Of a stretch of DNA of 64,000 bases, positions 1-14,030 are shown piece after piece (positions within the stretch are counted from its first letter, which is position 1; every line of letters starts with the position of its first letter). Under the pieces are notes generated by a model. That model was not told where the DNA came from. It did no database searches and saw only the letters and a program-made list of their open reading frames with translations. The translations under genes were made by a program, and so were the position numbers. The stretch is from contig NZ_CP102246.1 in assembly GCF_024599795.1 (NCBI RefSeq), positions 310,001 to 374,000 of the forward strand, in the 5' to 3' direction. Source of the DNA: Enterobacter cloacae complex sp. R_G8. Lineage in GTDB: Bacteria > Pseudomonadota > Gammaproteobacteria > Enterobacterales > Enterobacteriaceae.

Positions 1-2
1 TC

Positions 3-500
3 CGCGGTAAGTGTGGCCGCGTGCAGGGCGCGCTGACCGGCATGATGATGACCCTGAAAGGGCTGCCGCTGGCGTACAACAAAGATATGCAGGAAGACAA
101 AGAAGGGCTGTTCGACGCGCTCGACACCTGGCTGGACTGCCTGCATATGGGCGCGCTGGTGCTGGACGGCATTCAGGTGAAACGTCCGCGTTGCCAGGAA
201 GCGGCGCAGCAGGGTTATGCAAACGCGACCGAACTGGCGGATTACCTGGTGGCGAAAGGGGTACCGTTCCGTGAAGCACACCATATTGTGGGCGAAGCGG
301 TCGTGGAAGCGATTCGTCAGGGGAAACCGCTGGAAGATCTGGCGCTTACCGACCTGCAGAAATTCAGTGCGGTGATCGGGGAGGATGTGTATCCGATTCT
401 TTCGTTGCAGTCATGTCTGGATAAGCGTGCGGCGAAAGGTGGAGTCTCGCCGAAGCAGGTGGCGCAGGCGATTGCGGACGCGAAAAACCGGTTGGTTTGA
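3..500 (+). CDS. argH: argininosuccinate lyase, C-terminal part (5' end outside window)
   Basis: ArgH cleaves argininosuccinate to arginine and fumarate, the last step of arginine biosynthesis, in the cytoplasm. The reading frame is open from base 3, and the last 165 residues are present. They carry the family's C-terminal helical region, including the [21 protein letters not shown] segment of the lyase core (about residues 20-40 of the visible part) and a final KAGVSP-like tail region (here [15 protein letters not shown]). An internal ATG at position 42 is not a start: the conserved protein continues upstream of it and off the window edge. A hairpin terminator follows at 561-591. The next gene in E. 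coli is also oxyR, so the order is conserved. Confidence 0.97.
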   Translation, partial: RGKCGRVQGALTGMMMTLKGLPLAYNKDMQEDKEGLFDALDTWLDCLHMGALVLDGIQVKRPRCQEAAQQGYANATELADYLVAKGVPFREAHHIVGEAVVEAIRQGKPLEDLALTDLQKFSAVIGEDVYPILSLQSCLDKRAAKGGVSPKQVAQAIADAKNRLV

Positions 501-515
501 TTTGTGCGGGCTGGT

Positions 516-549
516 GCCCTCACCCCGGCCCTCTCCCACAGGGAGAGGG
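516..549. repeat. dispersed palindromic repeat, CCCTCACCC/CCCTCTCCC family, copy 1
   Basis: A 9-bp perfect stem (CCCTCTCCC at 529-537, GGGAGAGGG at 541-549) with a 3-base loop is preceded by GCCCTCACCCCGG. The same unit, inverted, lies at 62270-62303 after corA. It sits just past the argH stop codon, in transcribed but untranslated DNA. It differs in sequence from the REP units elsewhere in the window. Confidence 0.75.
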
Positions 550-560
550 AGCAAACACTA

Positions 561-591
561 AAAATGGCAACTTCGGTTGCCATTTTGCTTT
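561..591 (+). terminator. intrinsic terminator after argH
   Basis: An 11-bp perfect stem (561-571 with 576-586) closes a TTCG tetraloop and is followed by GCTTTT. It lies 60 bases after the argH stop and would end the arg transcript before the oppositely transcribed oxyS. Confidence 0.8.
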
Positions 592-612
592 TACCCCCGG
601 GCTTTTTTACGC

Positions 613-731
613 AAAAAAAATGCGGACCACGGGGTCCGCAAAAGTTCACGTTGGCTTTAGTTGTTCGAGTTTTGAGAGAAACTCGCTGACGGTGCGGGGA
701 CGTCAAGGGTCAAACACGTGCCGCCTCGTCT
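613..731 (-). ncRNA. oxyS: OxyS small regulatory RNA
   Basis: OxyS is an Hfq-dependent RNA induced by hydrogen peroxide through OxyR, and it is transcribed divergently from oxyR. On the minus strand, the 3' two-thirds matches E. coli OxyS as I recall it. This includes the linker CTAAAGCCAACGTGAACTTT and the terminal stem (GCGGACC / GGTCCGC at about 621-640) followed by a run of eight T. The 5' stem-loop is clearly more diverged: only the GGCGGCAC start and a GACCCTTGA stretch are shared. The 5' end is placed by alignment and could be off by a few bases. The location opposite oxyR supports the call. Confidence 0.88.
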
Positions 732-759
732 ATGTGGTGTATTATTCAACAGAATGCTT

Positions 760-806
760 GATAGGGATAATCGTTCGTTGCTATGCTATCTATCGCCATG
801 AACTAT
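760..806. promoter_or_regulatory. OxyR binding region between oxyS and oxyR
   Basis: Spaced ATAG and CTAT elements (ATAG at 761, CTAT at 781 and 803) occur between the divergent genes. The stretch is almost identical to the E. coli oxyR/oxyS control region as I recall it. OxyR represses its own gene from this site and activates oxyS when oxidised. Confidence 0.75.
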
Positions 807-827
807 CGTGGCGACGGAGGATGAATA

Positions 828-1745
828 ATGAATATTCGTGATCTTGAATACCTGGTAGCGTTAGCCGAGCATCGCCACTTTCGCCGTGCGGCAGATTCCT
901 GCCACGTCAGCCAGCCTACGCTGAGCGGTCAGATCCGCAAGCTGGAAGATGAGCTGGGCGTGATGCTGCTGGAGCGCACCAGTCGTAAAGTGCTGTTCAC
1001 TCAGGCGGGTTTGCTGCTGGTGGATCAGGCGCGCACCGTGCTGCGCGAGGTCAAAGTGCTCAAGGAAATGGCAAGTCAGCAAGGGGAGACCATGTCCGGC
1101 CCGCTGCATATTGGCCTGATCCCAACCGTTGGTCCGTACCTTCTGCCGCACATCATTCCGATGCTGCACCAGACGTTCCCGAAACTCGAAATGTATCTGC
1201 ATGAAGCGCAAACCCATCAGCTGCTGGCACAGTTAGATAGCGGCAAGCTCGACTGCGCCATTCTGGCGCTGGTAAAAGAGAGCGAAGCCTTTATCGAAGT
1301 GCCGCTGTTTGACGAGCCGATGATGCTGGCGATCTACGAAGATCACCCGTGGGCGAACCGCGATCGCGTGCCAATGGCCGATCTTGCCGGTGAAAAGCTG
1401 CTGATGCTGGAAGATGGCCACTGCCTGCGCGATCAGGCGATGGGCTTTTGCTTCGAAGCGGGTGCGGATGAAGATACCCATTTCCGCGCAACCAGCCTGG
1501 AAACGCTGCGCAATATGGTGGCGGCGGGAAGTGGTATTACGTTGCTGCCTGCGCTGGCCGTGCCGCGCGAGCGTAAACGTGACGGTGTGGTTTACCTGCC
1601 GTGCATTAAGCCAGAGCCGCGTCGTACCATTGGGCTGGTTTATCGCCCGGGATCACCGCTGCGCAGCCGCTATGAGCAGCTGGCAGAGGCCATCCGTGGT
1701 GCGATGGATGGCCATTTTGACAACGCGTTAAAACAGGCGGTTTAA
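828..1745 (+). CDS. oxyR: LysR-type hydrogen peroxide sensor and regulator OxyR
   Basis: OxyR senses hydrogen peroxide by forming a disulfide and activates catalase, alkyl hydroperoxide reductase, dps and oxyS. The protein is 305 residues, the same length as in E. coli. An N-terminal LysR winged helix-turn-helix (about residues 1-60, [19 protein letters not shown]) is followed by the regulatory domain. The two redox cysteines are present in [14 protein letters not shown], corresponding to C199 and C208. The start ATG has a GGAGG ribosome binding site at 816-820. It overlaps the convergent sthA by 18 bases, tail to tail. It is probably autoregulated from the site at 760-806. Confidence 0.98.
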   Translation: MNIRDLEYLVALAEHRHFRRAADSCHVSQPTLSGQIRKLEDELGVMLLERTSRKVLFTQAGLLLVDQARTVLREVKVLKEMASQQGETMSGPLHIGLIPTVGPYLLPHIIPMLHQTFPKLEMYLHEAQTHQLLAQLDSGKLDCAILALVKESEAFIEVPLFDEPMMLAIYEDHPWANRDRVPMADLAGEKLLMLEDGHCLRDQAMGFCFEAGADEDTHFRATSLETLRNMVAAGSGITLLPALAVPRERKRDGVVYLPCIKPEPRRTIGLVYRPGSPLRSRYEQLAEAIRGAMDGHFDNALKQAV

Positions 1746-3128
1746 ACCGTTCAGCGCGGCGACCCGATAGGCTTCCGCCATGGTCGGGTAGTTAAAGGTG
1801 GTGTTAACGAAGTACTCAATGGTGTTACCGCCACCTTTTTGCTCCATTATCGCCTGGCCGATATGAATGATTTCCGCCGCGCGTTCACCAAAGCAGTGAA
1901 TACCGAGGATCTCTTTCGTCTCGCGATGGAACAGGATCTTCAGCGTTCCCACGCTCATGCCCACAATTTGCGCCCGCGCCAGATGTTTAAACTGGGCGCG
2001 ACCCACTTCGTAAGGCACCTTCATGGAGGTCAGCTGCTGCTCGGTTTTCCCCACGGAGCTGATTTCCGGAATGGTGTAAATCCCTGTCGGAATATCTTCG
2101 ATCAGATGCGCCGTCGCTTCGCCTTTTACCAGCGCCTGCGCCGCAATGCGCCCCTGGTCATAAGCCGCGGATGCCAGGCTCGGGTAACCAATCACGTCAC
2201 CGACCGCGTACACATGCGGCAGGGCAGTCTGGTACATGCTGTTGACCTTCAACTGACCACGACTGTCCGTTTCCAGACCGATGTTTTCCAGCGCCAGTGA
2301 ATCGGTGTTACCGGTACGGCCGTTGGCATACAGCAGGCAGTCGGCTTTCAGCTTTTTGCCAGACTTCAGATGCATGATCACGCCGTCGTCGCAGCCTTCG
2401 ATCTTCTCGTACTCTTCGTTGTGGCGAATCACCACACCGCTGTTCCAGAAGTGGTAGGAGAGCGAGTCTGACATCTCCTGATCCAGGAAAGCCAGCAGGC
2501 GGTCGCGGGTGTTAATCAGATCAACTTTGACATCCATTCCGCGGAAAATAGACGCATATTCACACCCAATCACCCCCGCGCCATAGATAATCACATGACG
2601 TGGTTCATGGTGCAGGCTGAGGATGGAATCGCTGTCGTAGATGCGCGGGTGTGAGAAGTCCACGTCTGCCGGATGGTACGGGCGGGAACCACAGGCGATA
2701 ACAAATTTTTCAGCGGTCAGGGTTTCAACCGAACCGTCGTGACACTCCAGCGCCAGCGTGTGTTCATCCACAAAATGCGCATTGCCCTGAAGAATTTCGC
2801 AGTGGTTACGCTCGTAAAACCCCTGTCGCATTCGTGTCTGTTGGTTAATAACGGTATCTGCGTGATTCAGGATATCGGCAAAAGAGGAACGAAGAAGTCG
2901 GGAGTGGTCGCTGTAAAGAGGGTTCTGGTTAAATTCAATAATGCGGCTAACGGCGTGGCGGAGGGCTTTGGAAGGGATGGTGCCCCAGTGGGTGCAACCG
3001 CCGCCAACATTATGGTAGCGCTCTATAACCGCTACTCTGGCTCCCTGTTTCACCAGTCCCATAGCAGCGCCTTCGCCGCCGGGGCCGGAACCAATAACTA
3101 TTGCGTCGTAATCGTAGGAATGTGGCAT
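1728..3128 (-). CDS. sthA: soluble pyridine nucleotide transhydrogenase
   Basis: SthA is a soluble FAD enzyme that moves hydride between NADPH and NAD+, mainly draining excess NADPH. The 466 residues match the E. coli length. A GSGPGG FAD-binding motif is near residue 13, and a second nucleotide motif ([13 protein letters not shown]) is in the middle. In [13 protein letters not shown] (about residues 41-53) the second redox cysteine typical of lipoamide dehydrogenases is replaced by Thr, as expected for this subfamily. A C-terminal dimerisation domain ([13 protein letters not shown]) follows. It is divergent from fabR across a roughly 200-base promoter region. Confidence 0.98.
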   Translation of the reverse strand: MPHSYDYDAIVIGSGPGGEGAAMGLVKQGARVAVIERYHNVGGGCTHWGTIPSKALRHAVSRIIEFNQNPLYSDHSRLLRSSFADILNHADTVINQQTRMRQGFYERNHCEILQGNAHFVDEHTLALECHDGSVETLTAEKFVIACGSRPYHPADVDFSHPRIYDSDSILSLHHEPRHVIIYGAGVIGCEYASIFRGMDVKVDLINTRDRLLAFLDQEMSDSLSYHFWNSGVVIRHNEEYEKIEGCDDGVIMHLKSGKKLKADCLLYANGRTGNTDSLALENIGLETDSRGQLKVNSMYQTALPHVYAVGDVIGYPSLASAAYDQGRIAAQALVKGEATAHLIEDIPTGIYTIPEISSVGKTEQQLTSMKVPYEVGRAQFKHLARAQIVGMSVGTLKILFHRETKEILGIHCFGERAAEIIHIGQAIMEQKGGGNTIEYFVNTTFNYPTMAEAYRVAALNGLNRLF

Positions 3129-3327
3129 GGCAAGGCTTACCTGTTCTTATACATAAAAGCAACAGAATCATAACATCATTGCCAGAGTAACCCAATTATC
3201 GTTGTGCTTTTTTCCGGCAGTGGAGCACAAAGCGCGCGTAAACAATCATTCACAAAGCCAGACAAACAGATTAATTTTATTCTCTGGTATAGTGCCATCA
3301 GGCCTTTGGAAGGATTCAACTATCGTG

Positions 3328-3963
3328 ATGGGCGTAAGAGCACAACAAAAAGAGAAAACCCGGCGTTCGCTGGTGGAAGCCGCATTCAGTCAACTGAGTG
3401 CTGAGCGGAGTTTTGCCAGTTTGAGCCTGCGTGAAGTCGCACGCGAGGCCGGGATTGCGCCAACGTCCTTCTACCGCCATTTCCGTGATGTGGATGAACT
3501 GGGTCTGACCATGGTCGACGAGAGCGGGCTGATGCTGCGCCAGCTTATGCGCCAGGCGCGGCAGCGTATCGCAAAAGGCGGCAGCGTGATCCGCACCTCC
3601 GTGTCGACCTTCATGGAATTTATCGGCAACAACCCCAACGCCTTTCGCCTGTTGCTGCGCGAGCGTTCAGGGACGTCAGCGGCATTTCGTGCCGCTGTCG
3701 CGCGTGAAATTCAGCATTTCATTGCGGAACTTGCCGACTATCTTGAACTCGAAAACCACATGCCGCGTGCATTCACAGAAGCGCAGGCTGAGGCAATGGT
3801 GACGATTGTGTTCAGCGCAGGTGCCGAAGCGCTGGATGTCAGCATTGAACAACGTAAGCAGCTCGAAGAACGACTGGTATTGCAGCTACGGATGATCTCC
3901 AAAGGCGCATATTACTGGTATCGCCGTGAACAAGAGAAACTGGCACATCAAACCGAAGAGTGA
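3328..3963 (+). CDS. fabR: TetR-family repressor of unsaturated fatty acid synthesis FabR
   Basis: FabR represses fabA and fabB according to the balance of unsaturated acyl groups, setting membrane lipid saturation. There are 211 residues from the ATG at 3328 ([10 protein letters not shown]). The TetR helix-turn-helix is near residues 30-50 ([19 protein letters not shown]), and the rest is the helical ligand domain. The frame stays open for 42 codons upstream, but that stretch has no family similarity, and GGAAGG at 3308-3313 fits the chosen start loosely. The C-terminus differs slightly from E. coli (215 residues). It is followed after 9 bases by yijD, the usual two-gene operon. Confidence 0.96.
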   Translation: MGVRAQQKEKTRRSLVEAAFSQLSAERSFASLSLREVAREAGIAPTSFYRHFRDVDELGLTMVDESGLMLRQLMRQARQRIAKGGSVIRTSVSTFMEFIGNNPNAFRLLLRERSGTSAAFRAAVAREIQHFIAELADYLELENHMPRAFTEAQAEAMVTIVFSAGAEALDVSIEQRKQLEERLVLQLRMISKGAYYWYRREQEKLAHQTEE

Positions 3964-3972
3964 AGGTGAGTA

Positions 3973-4332
3973 ATGAAACAGTCAGGTCAGGATAAAGGGA
4001 CGCTGTTGCTGGCATTGATCGCTGGCTTATCCATTAATGGCACGTTTGCCGCTATTTTTAGCTCAATCGTACCCTTCTCTATTTTCCCGCTCATCGCACT
4101 GGTGCTGACAGTTTACTGCCTGCATCAGCGTTACCTGAACCGCACCATGCCGGTTGGGTTACCGGGTCTGGCCGCTGCCTGCTTTATTCTGGGCGTGTTG
4201 CTGTACAGCACCGTGGTACGCGCCGAGTACCCGGATATTGGCTCTAACTTCTTCCCTGCAGTACTGTCTGTTGCGCTGGTGTTCTGGATCGGCTCTCGCA
4301 TGCGCAGCCGCAAGAGCCAGTTGCCAGAATAA
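3973..4332 (+). CDS. yijD: YijD family inner membrane protein
   Basis: A 119-residue protein with about four hydrophobic segments (near residues 12-35, 36-50, 60-80 and 88-105) and an Arg/Ser-rich C-terminus ([10 protein letters not shown]). It matches E. coli YijD in length and sequence pattern. Its function is unknown to me. It lies 9 bases after fabR with a GGTGAG ribosome binding site, so the two are almost certainly co-transcribed, which hints at a membrane-related role. Confidence 0.93.
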   Translation: MKQSGQDKGTLLLALIAGLSINGTFAAIFSSIVPFSIFPLIALVLTVYCLHQRYLNRTMPVGLPGLAAACFILGVLLYSTVVRAEYPDIGSNFFPAVLSVALVFWIGSRMRSRKSQLPE

Positions 4333-4345
4333 GATGTGGGGTTGT

Positions 4346-4377
4346 GTAGGCCGGATAAGCGAAACGCCATCCGGCAC
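4346..4377. repeat. REP palindromic unit between yijD and trmA
   Basis: A GTAGGCCGGATAAG half is followed by the imperfect complement GCCATCCGGCAC. This is the classic enteric REP form. It lies between the 3' ends of two convergent genes, where REP units usually sit, and may protect both transcripts from 3' exonucleases. Confidence 0.88.
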
Positions 4378-4381
4378 AACA

Positions 4382-5482
4382 TTACCGTGCGGTAAGTAAG
4401 ACGCCACACTCCATATGGTGGGTATACGGGAACTGATCGAACAGCGCCAGACGTTCAACCTTGTGCGTCTGGCTTAATGTTTCCAGGTTCTTGCACAGCG
4501 TTTCCGGGTTACAGGAAATGTACAAAATACGCGGGTATGCCTGCACCATCTTCTCGGTTTCGCTGTCCAGGCCGCTGCGCGGCGGATCGACAAAAATCGT
4601 CTCGCACTGATAGCTCTTCAGATCGATCCCCTCAAGACGGTTAAACTCGCGCACACCGTTCATGGCCTGCGTAAACTCTTCTGCTGCCATACGAATAATC
4701 TGCACGTTGTCGATATGGTTGGCGGCAATGTTGTACTGCGCGGCCGCAACGGACGGTTTGGCAATTTCCGTCGCCAGTACGCGCTCGAAATTGCGCGCCA
4801 GTGCCAGCGAGAAGTTGCCATTCCCACAGTACAGCTCAAGCAGATCGCCCTTTGACCCTTCGGTCGCTTTCAGCGCCCACTCCAGCATTTGCACGTTCAT
4901 CGCCGCGTTAGGTTGGGTGAAGCTGTTCTCTACCTGACGGTAAACCATCTCTTTTCCTGCCACCGACAGGCGCTCATCGATGTAATCCTGATCCAGCATG
5001 ATTTTGGTTTTTGTCGCGCGGCCAATCAGGTGAACGTTGATGTTTTGCGCCCGCAGCGCATCGCGCAGCGCTTCTGCCTGCTCGCGCCACTCGTCATTAA
5101 GCGCCTTGTGGTACAGCAGAGAGACAATGGCCTGATTGCTTTGGGTGGTCAGGTAATCAATCTGGAACAGCTTGTGGCGCAGCACAGGATTGTTGCGGAC
5201 TCCTTCAATCATTAACGTCATGAGCTGGTTAATCAACTCACTCGCTGCCGGGAAGCTGTCTACCCGAATACGCGATTTGGTCTGCTGATCGAAAATGATG
5301 TGGTACAGGTCGTCGCCATCGTGCCAGATGCGGAACTCAGCGCGCATACGGTAGTGGCTGACGGGCGAACGGAACACCTCAGGAACGGGCGCGTTGAACG
5401 GCGTCATCATACTTTGCAGGCGGACAACTTTCTCTGCCAGCTGTGCGTCGTACTGTTCTGTCGGGAGGTGTTCGGGGGTCAT
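4382..5482 (-). CDS. trmA: tRNA (uracil-5-)-methyltransferase TrmA
   Basis: TrmA makes 5-methyluridine at position 54 of the T loop of essentially all tRNAs, using S-adenosylmethionine. It also methylates tmRNA. The 366 residues equal the E. coli length. The SAM-binding region is [15 protein letters not shown] (about residues 215-230), and the [10 protein letters not shown] motif follows. The catalytic cysteine is in [12 protein letters not shown] (corresponding to C324), and the general base glutamate is in HHMECG near the C-terminus. It is divergent from btuB across the cobalamin riboswitch region. Confidence 0.98.
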   Translation of the reverse strand: MTPEHLPTEQYDAQLAEKVVRLQSMMTPFNAPVPEVFRSPVSHYRMRAEFRIWHDGDDLYHIIFDQQTKSRIRVDSFPAASELINQLMTLMIEGVRNNPVLRHKLFQIDYLTTQSNQAIVSLLYHKALNDEWREQAEALRDALRAQNINVHLIGRATKTKIMLDQDYIDERLSVAGKEMVYRQVENSFTQPNAAMNVQMLEWALKATEGSKGDLLELYCGNGNFSLALARNFERVLATEIAKPSVAAAQYNIAANHIDNVQIIRMAAEEFTQAMNGVREFNRLEGIDLKSYQCETIFVDPPRSGLDSETEKMVQAYPRILYISCNPETLCKNLETLSQTHKVERLALFDQFPYTHHMECGVLLTAR

Positions 5483-5596
5483 GATGCGTCCTGAGTGATA
5501 AAGAATTACGCGGGGATTGTAGGGATTGTGCAGTGGATGTCCAGATTTAATGGCTAATAGCTATCTGGACATCTATACGTGTCTAATTGTAGCATT

Positions 5597-5822
5597 CTGT
5601 TTCCGGTCTCCTGAGAGTGAAAAGGGAATCCAGTGCAAATCTGGAGCTGACGCGCAGCGGTAAAGACTGGCGGGATGAGAGTTGTAGACACTGTGAAAAT
5701 GGGAAGTCTTCATCCGTATAACGCCACCTAGCCCGAAGACCTGCCGGGATCACGTCGCATTTGGTTTCATCATCGCGTGCTATAGATGAGGCCTGCGGCA
5801 TCCTTCTTATATTGTGGATGCT
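5597..5822 (+). promoter_or_regulatory. cobalamin riboswitch in btuB leader
   Basis: The leader carries the hallmark elements of the adenosylcobalamin aptamer: GGGAATCCAGTGC followed by the complement CTGGAGCTGACGC, the GCAGCGGTAA core, and the B12 box-type sequence GCCCGAAGACCTGCCGG at 5731-5747. A further hairpin region (GATGAGGCCTGCGGCATCC) follows and ends just before the btuB start. By analogy with E. coli, cobalamin binding hides the btuB ribosome binding site and lowers transporter synthesis. Boundaries are approximate. Confidence 0.92.
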
Positions 5823-5828
5823 TTAACA

Positions 5829-7667
5829 ATGATTAAAAAAGTATCGCTGTTGACGGCGTTGTCCGTCACGGCATTTTCGGGCTGGGCGCAGGATAGCGCT
5901 GACTCGTTGGTGGTGACAGCAAATCGTTTTGAACAACCTCTTAATACCGTTCTGGCGCCCACGTCTGTGGTCACGCGTGATGATATTGAACGCTGGCAAT
6001 CCACGACCGTTATCGACGTTATGCGCCGCCTGCCGGGTGTGGATACCGCGCAAAACGGCGGAATGGGGCAGTCTTCTTCACTCTTTATTCGTGGCACTAA
6101 CTCCAGCCATGTTCTTATCCTCGTCGACGGGATCCGCCTTAACCAGGCTGGTGTTACGGGGTCGTCCGACCTCAGCCAGTTCCCTATCGCGCTGGTGCAG
6201 CGTATCGAATACATTCGTGGCCCGCGTTCGGCGGTGTATGGCTCCGATGCGATTGGTGGCGTTGTGAACATCATTACCACCCGCGCCAAGGACGGTACGA
6301 CTCTGAATGCAGGCGTAGGCTCCCATGGTTACCAAAATTATGGCGGCAGTACGCAGCAGACGCTGGGTGACTCCACGCGTGTGACGCTGGCAGGTGATTA
6401 CACGTATACCAAAGGCTTTGACGTGGTGGCGGACGGCAACAACGGCGGCGTTCCGCAAACCGATCGTGACGGCTACATGAATAAAACGATCTACGGTGCG
6501 CTTGAGCATGCGTTCTCCGATCAATGGAGCGGCTTCGTTCGCGGGTATGGCTACAGCAACCGTACTGCCTATGACAATTATTACAATCCAAATGTGCTTG
6601 TTGATACCCGTCAGTTATATAGCCAGACCTGGGATGCCGGAGTGCGCTTTAACGACGATATCTTCCATTCGCAGTTGCTTTCCAGTTACAGCCACAGTAA
6701 GGACTTTAACTACGATCCGCATCTTGGGCGTTATGACTCCACGGCGACGCTGGATGAAATCAAACAGTACAACGTTCAGTGGACAAACTCTGTGGACGTG
6801 GGCCACGGTAATATCGGCGCGGGTATCGACTGGCAGAAGCAGAGTACTGAACCTAACACCAACTACGTGTCGAATGCCTACGACATTCGCAACACGGGCA
6901 TCTACCTGACCGGGTTGCAGCAGTTTGGTGACGTCACTCTGGAAGGGGCGGTTCGCAGCGACGACAACTCACAGTTTGGTCGCCACGGCACCTGGCAGAG
7001 CAGTGCAGGCTGGGAGTTTATTGACGGTTATCGTTTCATTGCCTCTTATGGCACAGCCTATAAAGCACCGAATCAGGGGCAACTCTATGGCTCTTACGGC
7101 AATGACCGTCTTGAGCCTGAAGAGAGTAAGCAGTGGGAAGGTGCGTTCGAGGGGCTTACCGCAGGTGTGAACTGGCGTGTGTCGGCTTATCGTAACGATG
7201 TTGAGAACCTGATCGACTTCAACAATAACCTAATGGAGTTCTACAACGTCGGCAAGGCACGTATTAAAGGTGTCGAAGCTACTGCCTCGTTTGATACTGG
7301 CCCGGTCATGCATACTGTCGGTTATGACTATGTTGATGCCCGCAATGCGGCAACCAACCAGCTGCTGGACCGCCGTGCTAAGCAGCAGGTGAAGTACCAG
7401 CTTGATACCCAGATCTATGATTTTGACTGGAGCCTGACTTATCACTACCTGGGTACGCGCTACGATACCGACTTCGGTACCTGGCCGAGTCAGAAGGTCA
7501 AAATGGGCGGGGTAAGCCTGTGGGATGTCGCAGTTTCATATCCTGTCACCTCTCACCTTACAGTTCGTGGTAAAATAGCCAACCTGTTCGATAAAGATTA
7601 CGAGACAGTTTATGGCTACCAAACTGCAGGACGGGAATACACCTTGTCTGGCAGCTACACCTTCTAA
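5829..7667 (+). CDS. btuB: TonB-dependent vitamin B12 outer membrane receptor
   Basis: BtuB imports cobalamins across the outer membrane with energy from TonB-ExbBD, and in E. coli also serves as colicin and phage receptor. It has 612 residues. A 20-residue signal peptide ([20 protein letters not shown]) is followed by the TonB box DSLVVTA, the plug domain ([32 protein letters not shown]) and a beta-barrel ending in the aromatic residue of SGSYTF. The start is ATG 5829, as in E. coli; an in-frame GTG at 5814 falls inside the riboswitch platform. The 3' end overlaps murI by 56 bases. Surface loops differ noticeably from K-12, as is usual for receptors under phage pressure. Confidence 0.98.
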   Translation: MIKKVSLLTALSVTAFSGWAQDSADSLVVTANRFEQPLNTVLAPTSVVTRDDIERWQSTTVIDVMRRLPGVDTAQNGGMGQSSSLFIRGTNSSHVLILVDGIRLNQAGVTGSSDLSQFPIALVQRIEYIRGPRSAVYGSDAIGGVVNIITTRAKDGTTLNAGVGSHGYQNYGGSTQQTLGDSTRVTLAGDYTYTKGFDVVADGNNGGVPQTDRDGYMNKTIYGALEHAFSDQWSGFVRGYGYSNRTAYDNYYNPNVLVDTRQLYSQTWDAGVRFNDDIFHSQLLSSYSHSKDFNYDPHLGRYDSTATLDEIKQYNVQWTNSVDVGHGNIGAGIDWQKQSTEPNTNYVSNAYDIRNTGIYLTGLQQFGDVTLEGAVRSDDNSQFGRHGTWQSSAGWEFIDGYRFIASYGTAYKAPNQGQLYGSYGNDRLEPEESKQWEGAFEGLTAGVNWRVSAYRNDVENLIDFNNNLMEFYNVGKARIKGVEATASFDTGPVMHTVGYDYVDARNAATNQLLDRRAKQQVKYQLDTQIYDFDWSLTYHYLGTRYDTDFGTWPSQKVKMGGVSLWDVAVSYPVTSHLTVRGKIANLFDKDYETVYGYQTAGREYTLSGSYTF

Positions 7668-8463
7668 TCCGCGTCCCACCGTGCTGGTATTTGATTCCGG
7701 CGTCGGTGGGCTTTCGGTCTATGATGAGATTCGGCATCTCCTGCCGGATCTCCATTATATCTACGCCTTCGATAACGTCGCTTTCCCTTATGGGGAGAAG
7801 AGTGAGGATTTTATTGTTGAGCGTGTCGTTGAAATCGTCACCGCGGTACAGCAGCGTTATCCCCTGGCGCTGGCGGTCATCGCCTGTAATACCGCAAGCA
7901 CGGTATCGCTGCCAGCCTTGCGCGCAAAATTTCAGTTCCCGGTTGTGGGTGTCGTTCCTGCTATAAAGCCAGCTGCGCGTCTGACGGCGAATGGCATTGT
8001 GGGTCTGCTGGCAACACGCGGCACGGTGAAGCGCCCTTATACGCGTGAACTTATCGACCGTTTTGCCAATGAATGCCAGATCGCGATGCTCGGTTCAGCA
8101 GAGCTGGTGGAGATGGCTGAAGCGAAGCTGCATGGCAAGACGGTGCCACTTGAGGAGCTGCGTCGTATTCTTCGCCCGTGGCTGCGTATGCCGGAACCTC
8201 CGGATACCGTCGTACTGGGCTGCACTCACTTCCCGCTCTTACAGGAAGAATTGTTAAAAGTACTGCCGGAGGGGACGCGTCTGGTGGATTCCGGTGCGGC
8301 TATTGCCCGTCGTACTGCCTGGCTGCTGGAACATGAAGCGCCGGATGCCAAATCTGCCGATGCGAATATCGCTTTTTGTATGGCATTAACAACAGAGACT
8401 GAGCAACTTTTACCCGTTCTGCGCCGTTATGGCTTTGAAACGCTCGAAAAACTCGCGCTGTAG
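7612..8463 (+). CDS. murI: glutamate racemase
   Basis: MurI converts L-glutamate to the D-glutamate used in peptidoglycan. The 283 residues include the long N-terminal extension ([19 protein letters not shown]) found in enteric MurI. The extension is encoded inside the last 56 bases of btuB in another frame, so the overlap is conserved. Catalytic cysteines lie in ACNTAST and GCTHFPLL, and the substrate-binding DSGVGG motif is near residue 28. In E. coli the extension mediates activation by UDP-MurNAc-Ala. The rRNA operon begins directly downstream. Confidence 0.98.
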   Translation: MATKLQDGNTPCLAATPSNPRPTVLVFDSGVGGLSVYDEIRHLLPDLHYIYAFDNVAFPYGEKSEDFIVERVVEIVTAVQQRYPLALAVIACNTASTVSLPALRAKFQFPVVGVVPAIKPAARLTANGIVGLLATRGTVKRPYTRELIDRFANECQIAMLGSAELVEMAEAKLHGKTVPLEELRRILRPWLRMPEPPDTVVLGCTHFPLLQEELLKVLPEGTRLVDSGAAIARRTAWLLEHEAPDAKSADANIAFCMALTTETEQLLPVLRRYGFETLEKLAL

Positions 8464-8489
8464 CACGGTTTTGAGCAAAAAAGAGACGG

Positions 8490-8551
8490 TTGAACGTTTT
8501 TTTTTAAAGAGGGGTTGTCAACGTCTGAGAACTCCCTATAATGCGCCTCCA
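8490..8551 (+). promoter_or_regulatory. rRNA operon promoter P1
   Basis: TTGTCA (8515-8520) and TATAAT (8537-8542) are separated by 16 bases. They are preceded by an A/T-rich UP element (8490-8510) and followed by a GC-rich discriminator (GCGC). Transcription probably begins at the A at 8551. This is the growth-rate and ppGpp-controlled rrn P1 arrangement. Confidence 0.92.
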
Positions 8552-8634
8552 CTGACACGGAACAACGGCTTGCAAGCCGCCGGGTTAGCGGGGTTCAGAG
8601 ATGAATGCCGACAGAGAAAAGTGAAAATAATCAC

Positions 8635-8670
8635 TTGACTCTGAATGAGGAAAACGTATTATACGGGACC
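8635..8670 (+). promoter_or_regulatory. rRNA operon promoter P2
   Basis: TTGACT (8635-8640) and TATTAT (8657-8662) are separated by 16 bases, about 120 bases after P1, as in other enteric rrn operons. Confidence 0.88.
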
Positions 8671-8700
8671 TCGCAACGGTGAGCGAAAGCCGCGTTGCAC

Positions 8701-8712
8701 TGCTCTTTAACA
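8701..8712 (+). promoter_or_regulatory. boxA antitermination element, 16S leader
   Basis: TGCTCTTTAACA matches the rRNA boxA sequence recognised by NusB/NusE for antitermination. A second copy precedes 23S at 10777-10787. Confidence 0.88.
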
Positions 8713-8719
8713 ATTTATC

Positions 8720-8733
8720 AGACAATCTGTGTG
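8720..8733 (+). other. 5' arm of the 16S RNase III processing stem
   Basis: AGACAATCTGTGTG is the exact 14-base reverse complement of 10415-10428 beyond the 16S 3' end. The two arms form the long stem that loops out pre-16S for RNase III cleavage. Confidence 0.85.
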
Positions 8734-8847
8734 GGCACTCAAAGTGACATGGATTCTTAATGTCCTCGGACACTAAATGAATACCAAGTCTCAACGAGTG
8801 AACACGTAATTCATTACGAAGTTTAATTCATTGAGCATCAAACTTTT

Positions 8848-10387
<1,540 letters not shown>

Positions 10388-10456
10388 CCTTAAAGAACCT
10401 GCCTTTGTAGTGCTCACACAGATTGTCTGATGAAAAACAGCAGTAAAAACCTCTAC

Positions 10457-10533
<77 letters not shown>

Positions 10534-10540
10534 AATTTTC

Positions 10541-10608
10541 CCTGATACTGCGTTGCGGCAACGCTCACATACTGATGTATGCGTCGCGTTACCACGCCTT
10601 GTCTCAGG
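10541..10608 (+). other. structured spacer segment between tRNA-Ile and tRNA-Ala
   Basis: Nested complementarity is visible. CCTGA (10541) closes on TCAGG (10604). Inside are a perfect hairpin GCGTTG-CGG-CAACGC (10550-10564) and a second one CATAC-TGAT-GTATG (10568-10581). It resembles the variable spacer loops described for enteric rRNA spacers. No gene is seen. Confidence 0.6.
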
Positions 10609-10639
10609 AAGAATTACCGGTACAGAGGTTGCAAACGAT

Positions 10640-10715
10640 GGGGCTATAGCTCAGCTGGGAGAGCGCCTGCTTTGCACGCAGGAGGTCTGCGGTTCGATCC
10701 CGCATAGCTCCACCA
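10640..10715 (+). tRNA. tRNA-Ala (anticodon TGC)
   Basis: 76 bases, GGGGCTATAGC to encoded CCA. The anticodon loop TTTGCAC gives TGC. It is the second spacer tRNA. The Ile/Ala spacer differs from E. coli rrnB and rrnC, which carry tRNA-Glu. Confidence 0.98.
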
Positions 10716-10776
10716 TCTTTTACTGCGAACACAAGAAAACTTCAGAGTGAACCTGAAAAGGTGCACTGCGAAGTTT

Positions 10777-10787
10777 TGCTCTTTAAA
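10777..10787 (+). promoter_or_regulatory. boxA antitermination element before 23S
   Basis: TGCTCTTTAAA repeats the leader boxA (8701-8712) in the spacer before 23S, as usual in enteric rrn operons. Confidence 0.8.
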
Positions 10788-10885
10788 AATCTGGATCAAG
10801 CTGAAAATTGAAACGACACACATGTTATGTGTGTTCGAGTCTCTCAAATTTTCGCAATCAGAAGTGAAACATCTTCGGGTTGTGA

Positions 10886-13790
<2,905 letters not shown>

Positions 13791-13857
13791 ACAACGCCGA
13801 AGCTGTTTCGGCGGACGAGAGACAGAAGATTTTCAGCCTGATACAGATAACAGAATT

Positions 13858-13977
13858 TGCCTGGCGGCTTTAGCGCGGTGGTCCCACCTGACCCCATGCC
13901 GAACTCAGAAGTGAAACGCCGTAGCGCCGATGGTAGTGTGGGGTCTCCCCATGTGAGAGTAGGGAACTGCCAGGCAT
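13858..13977 (+). rRNA. rrf: 5S ribosomal RNA
   Basis: 120 bases, TGCCTGGCGGC to CTGCCAGGCAT, with complementary ends and the conserved CCGAACTCAGAAGTGAAACG core. It follows 23S by 67 bases. Confidence 0.99.
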
Positions 13978-14030
13978 CAAATTAAGTAGTAAGCCGGTGC
14001 GTTAATCCGGTGGTTACAGCAGTCTTCGGT

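Noticed and set aside
317..706. 129-codon minus-strand frame spanning the end of argH and oxyS
   Set aside because: It overlaps conserved argH codons and the structured OxyS RNA with its terminator; no protein similarity.
3202..3327. 42-codon upstream extension of fabR
   Set aside because: No similarity to the family; the conserved TetR N-terminus starts at 3328.
10553..10750. 65-codon frame across the rRNA spacer and tRNA-Ala
   Set aside because: It lies within the tRNA gene and spacer of the rRNA operon; open frames here are fortuitous, as are those in 16S and 23S.
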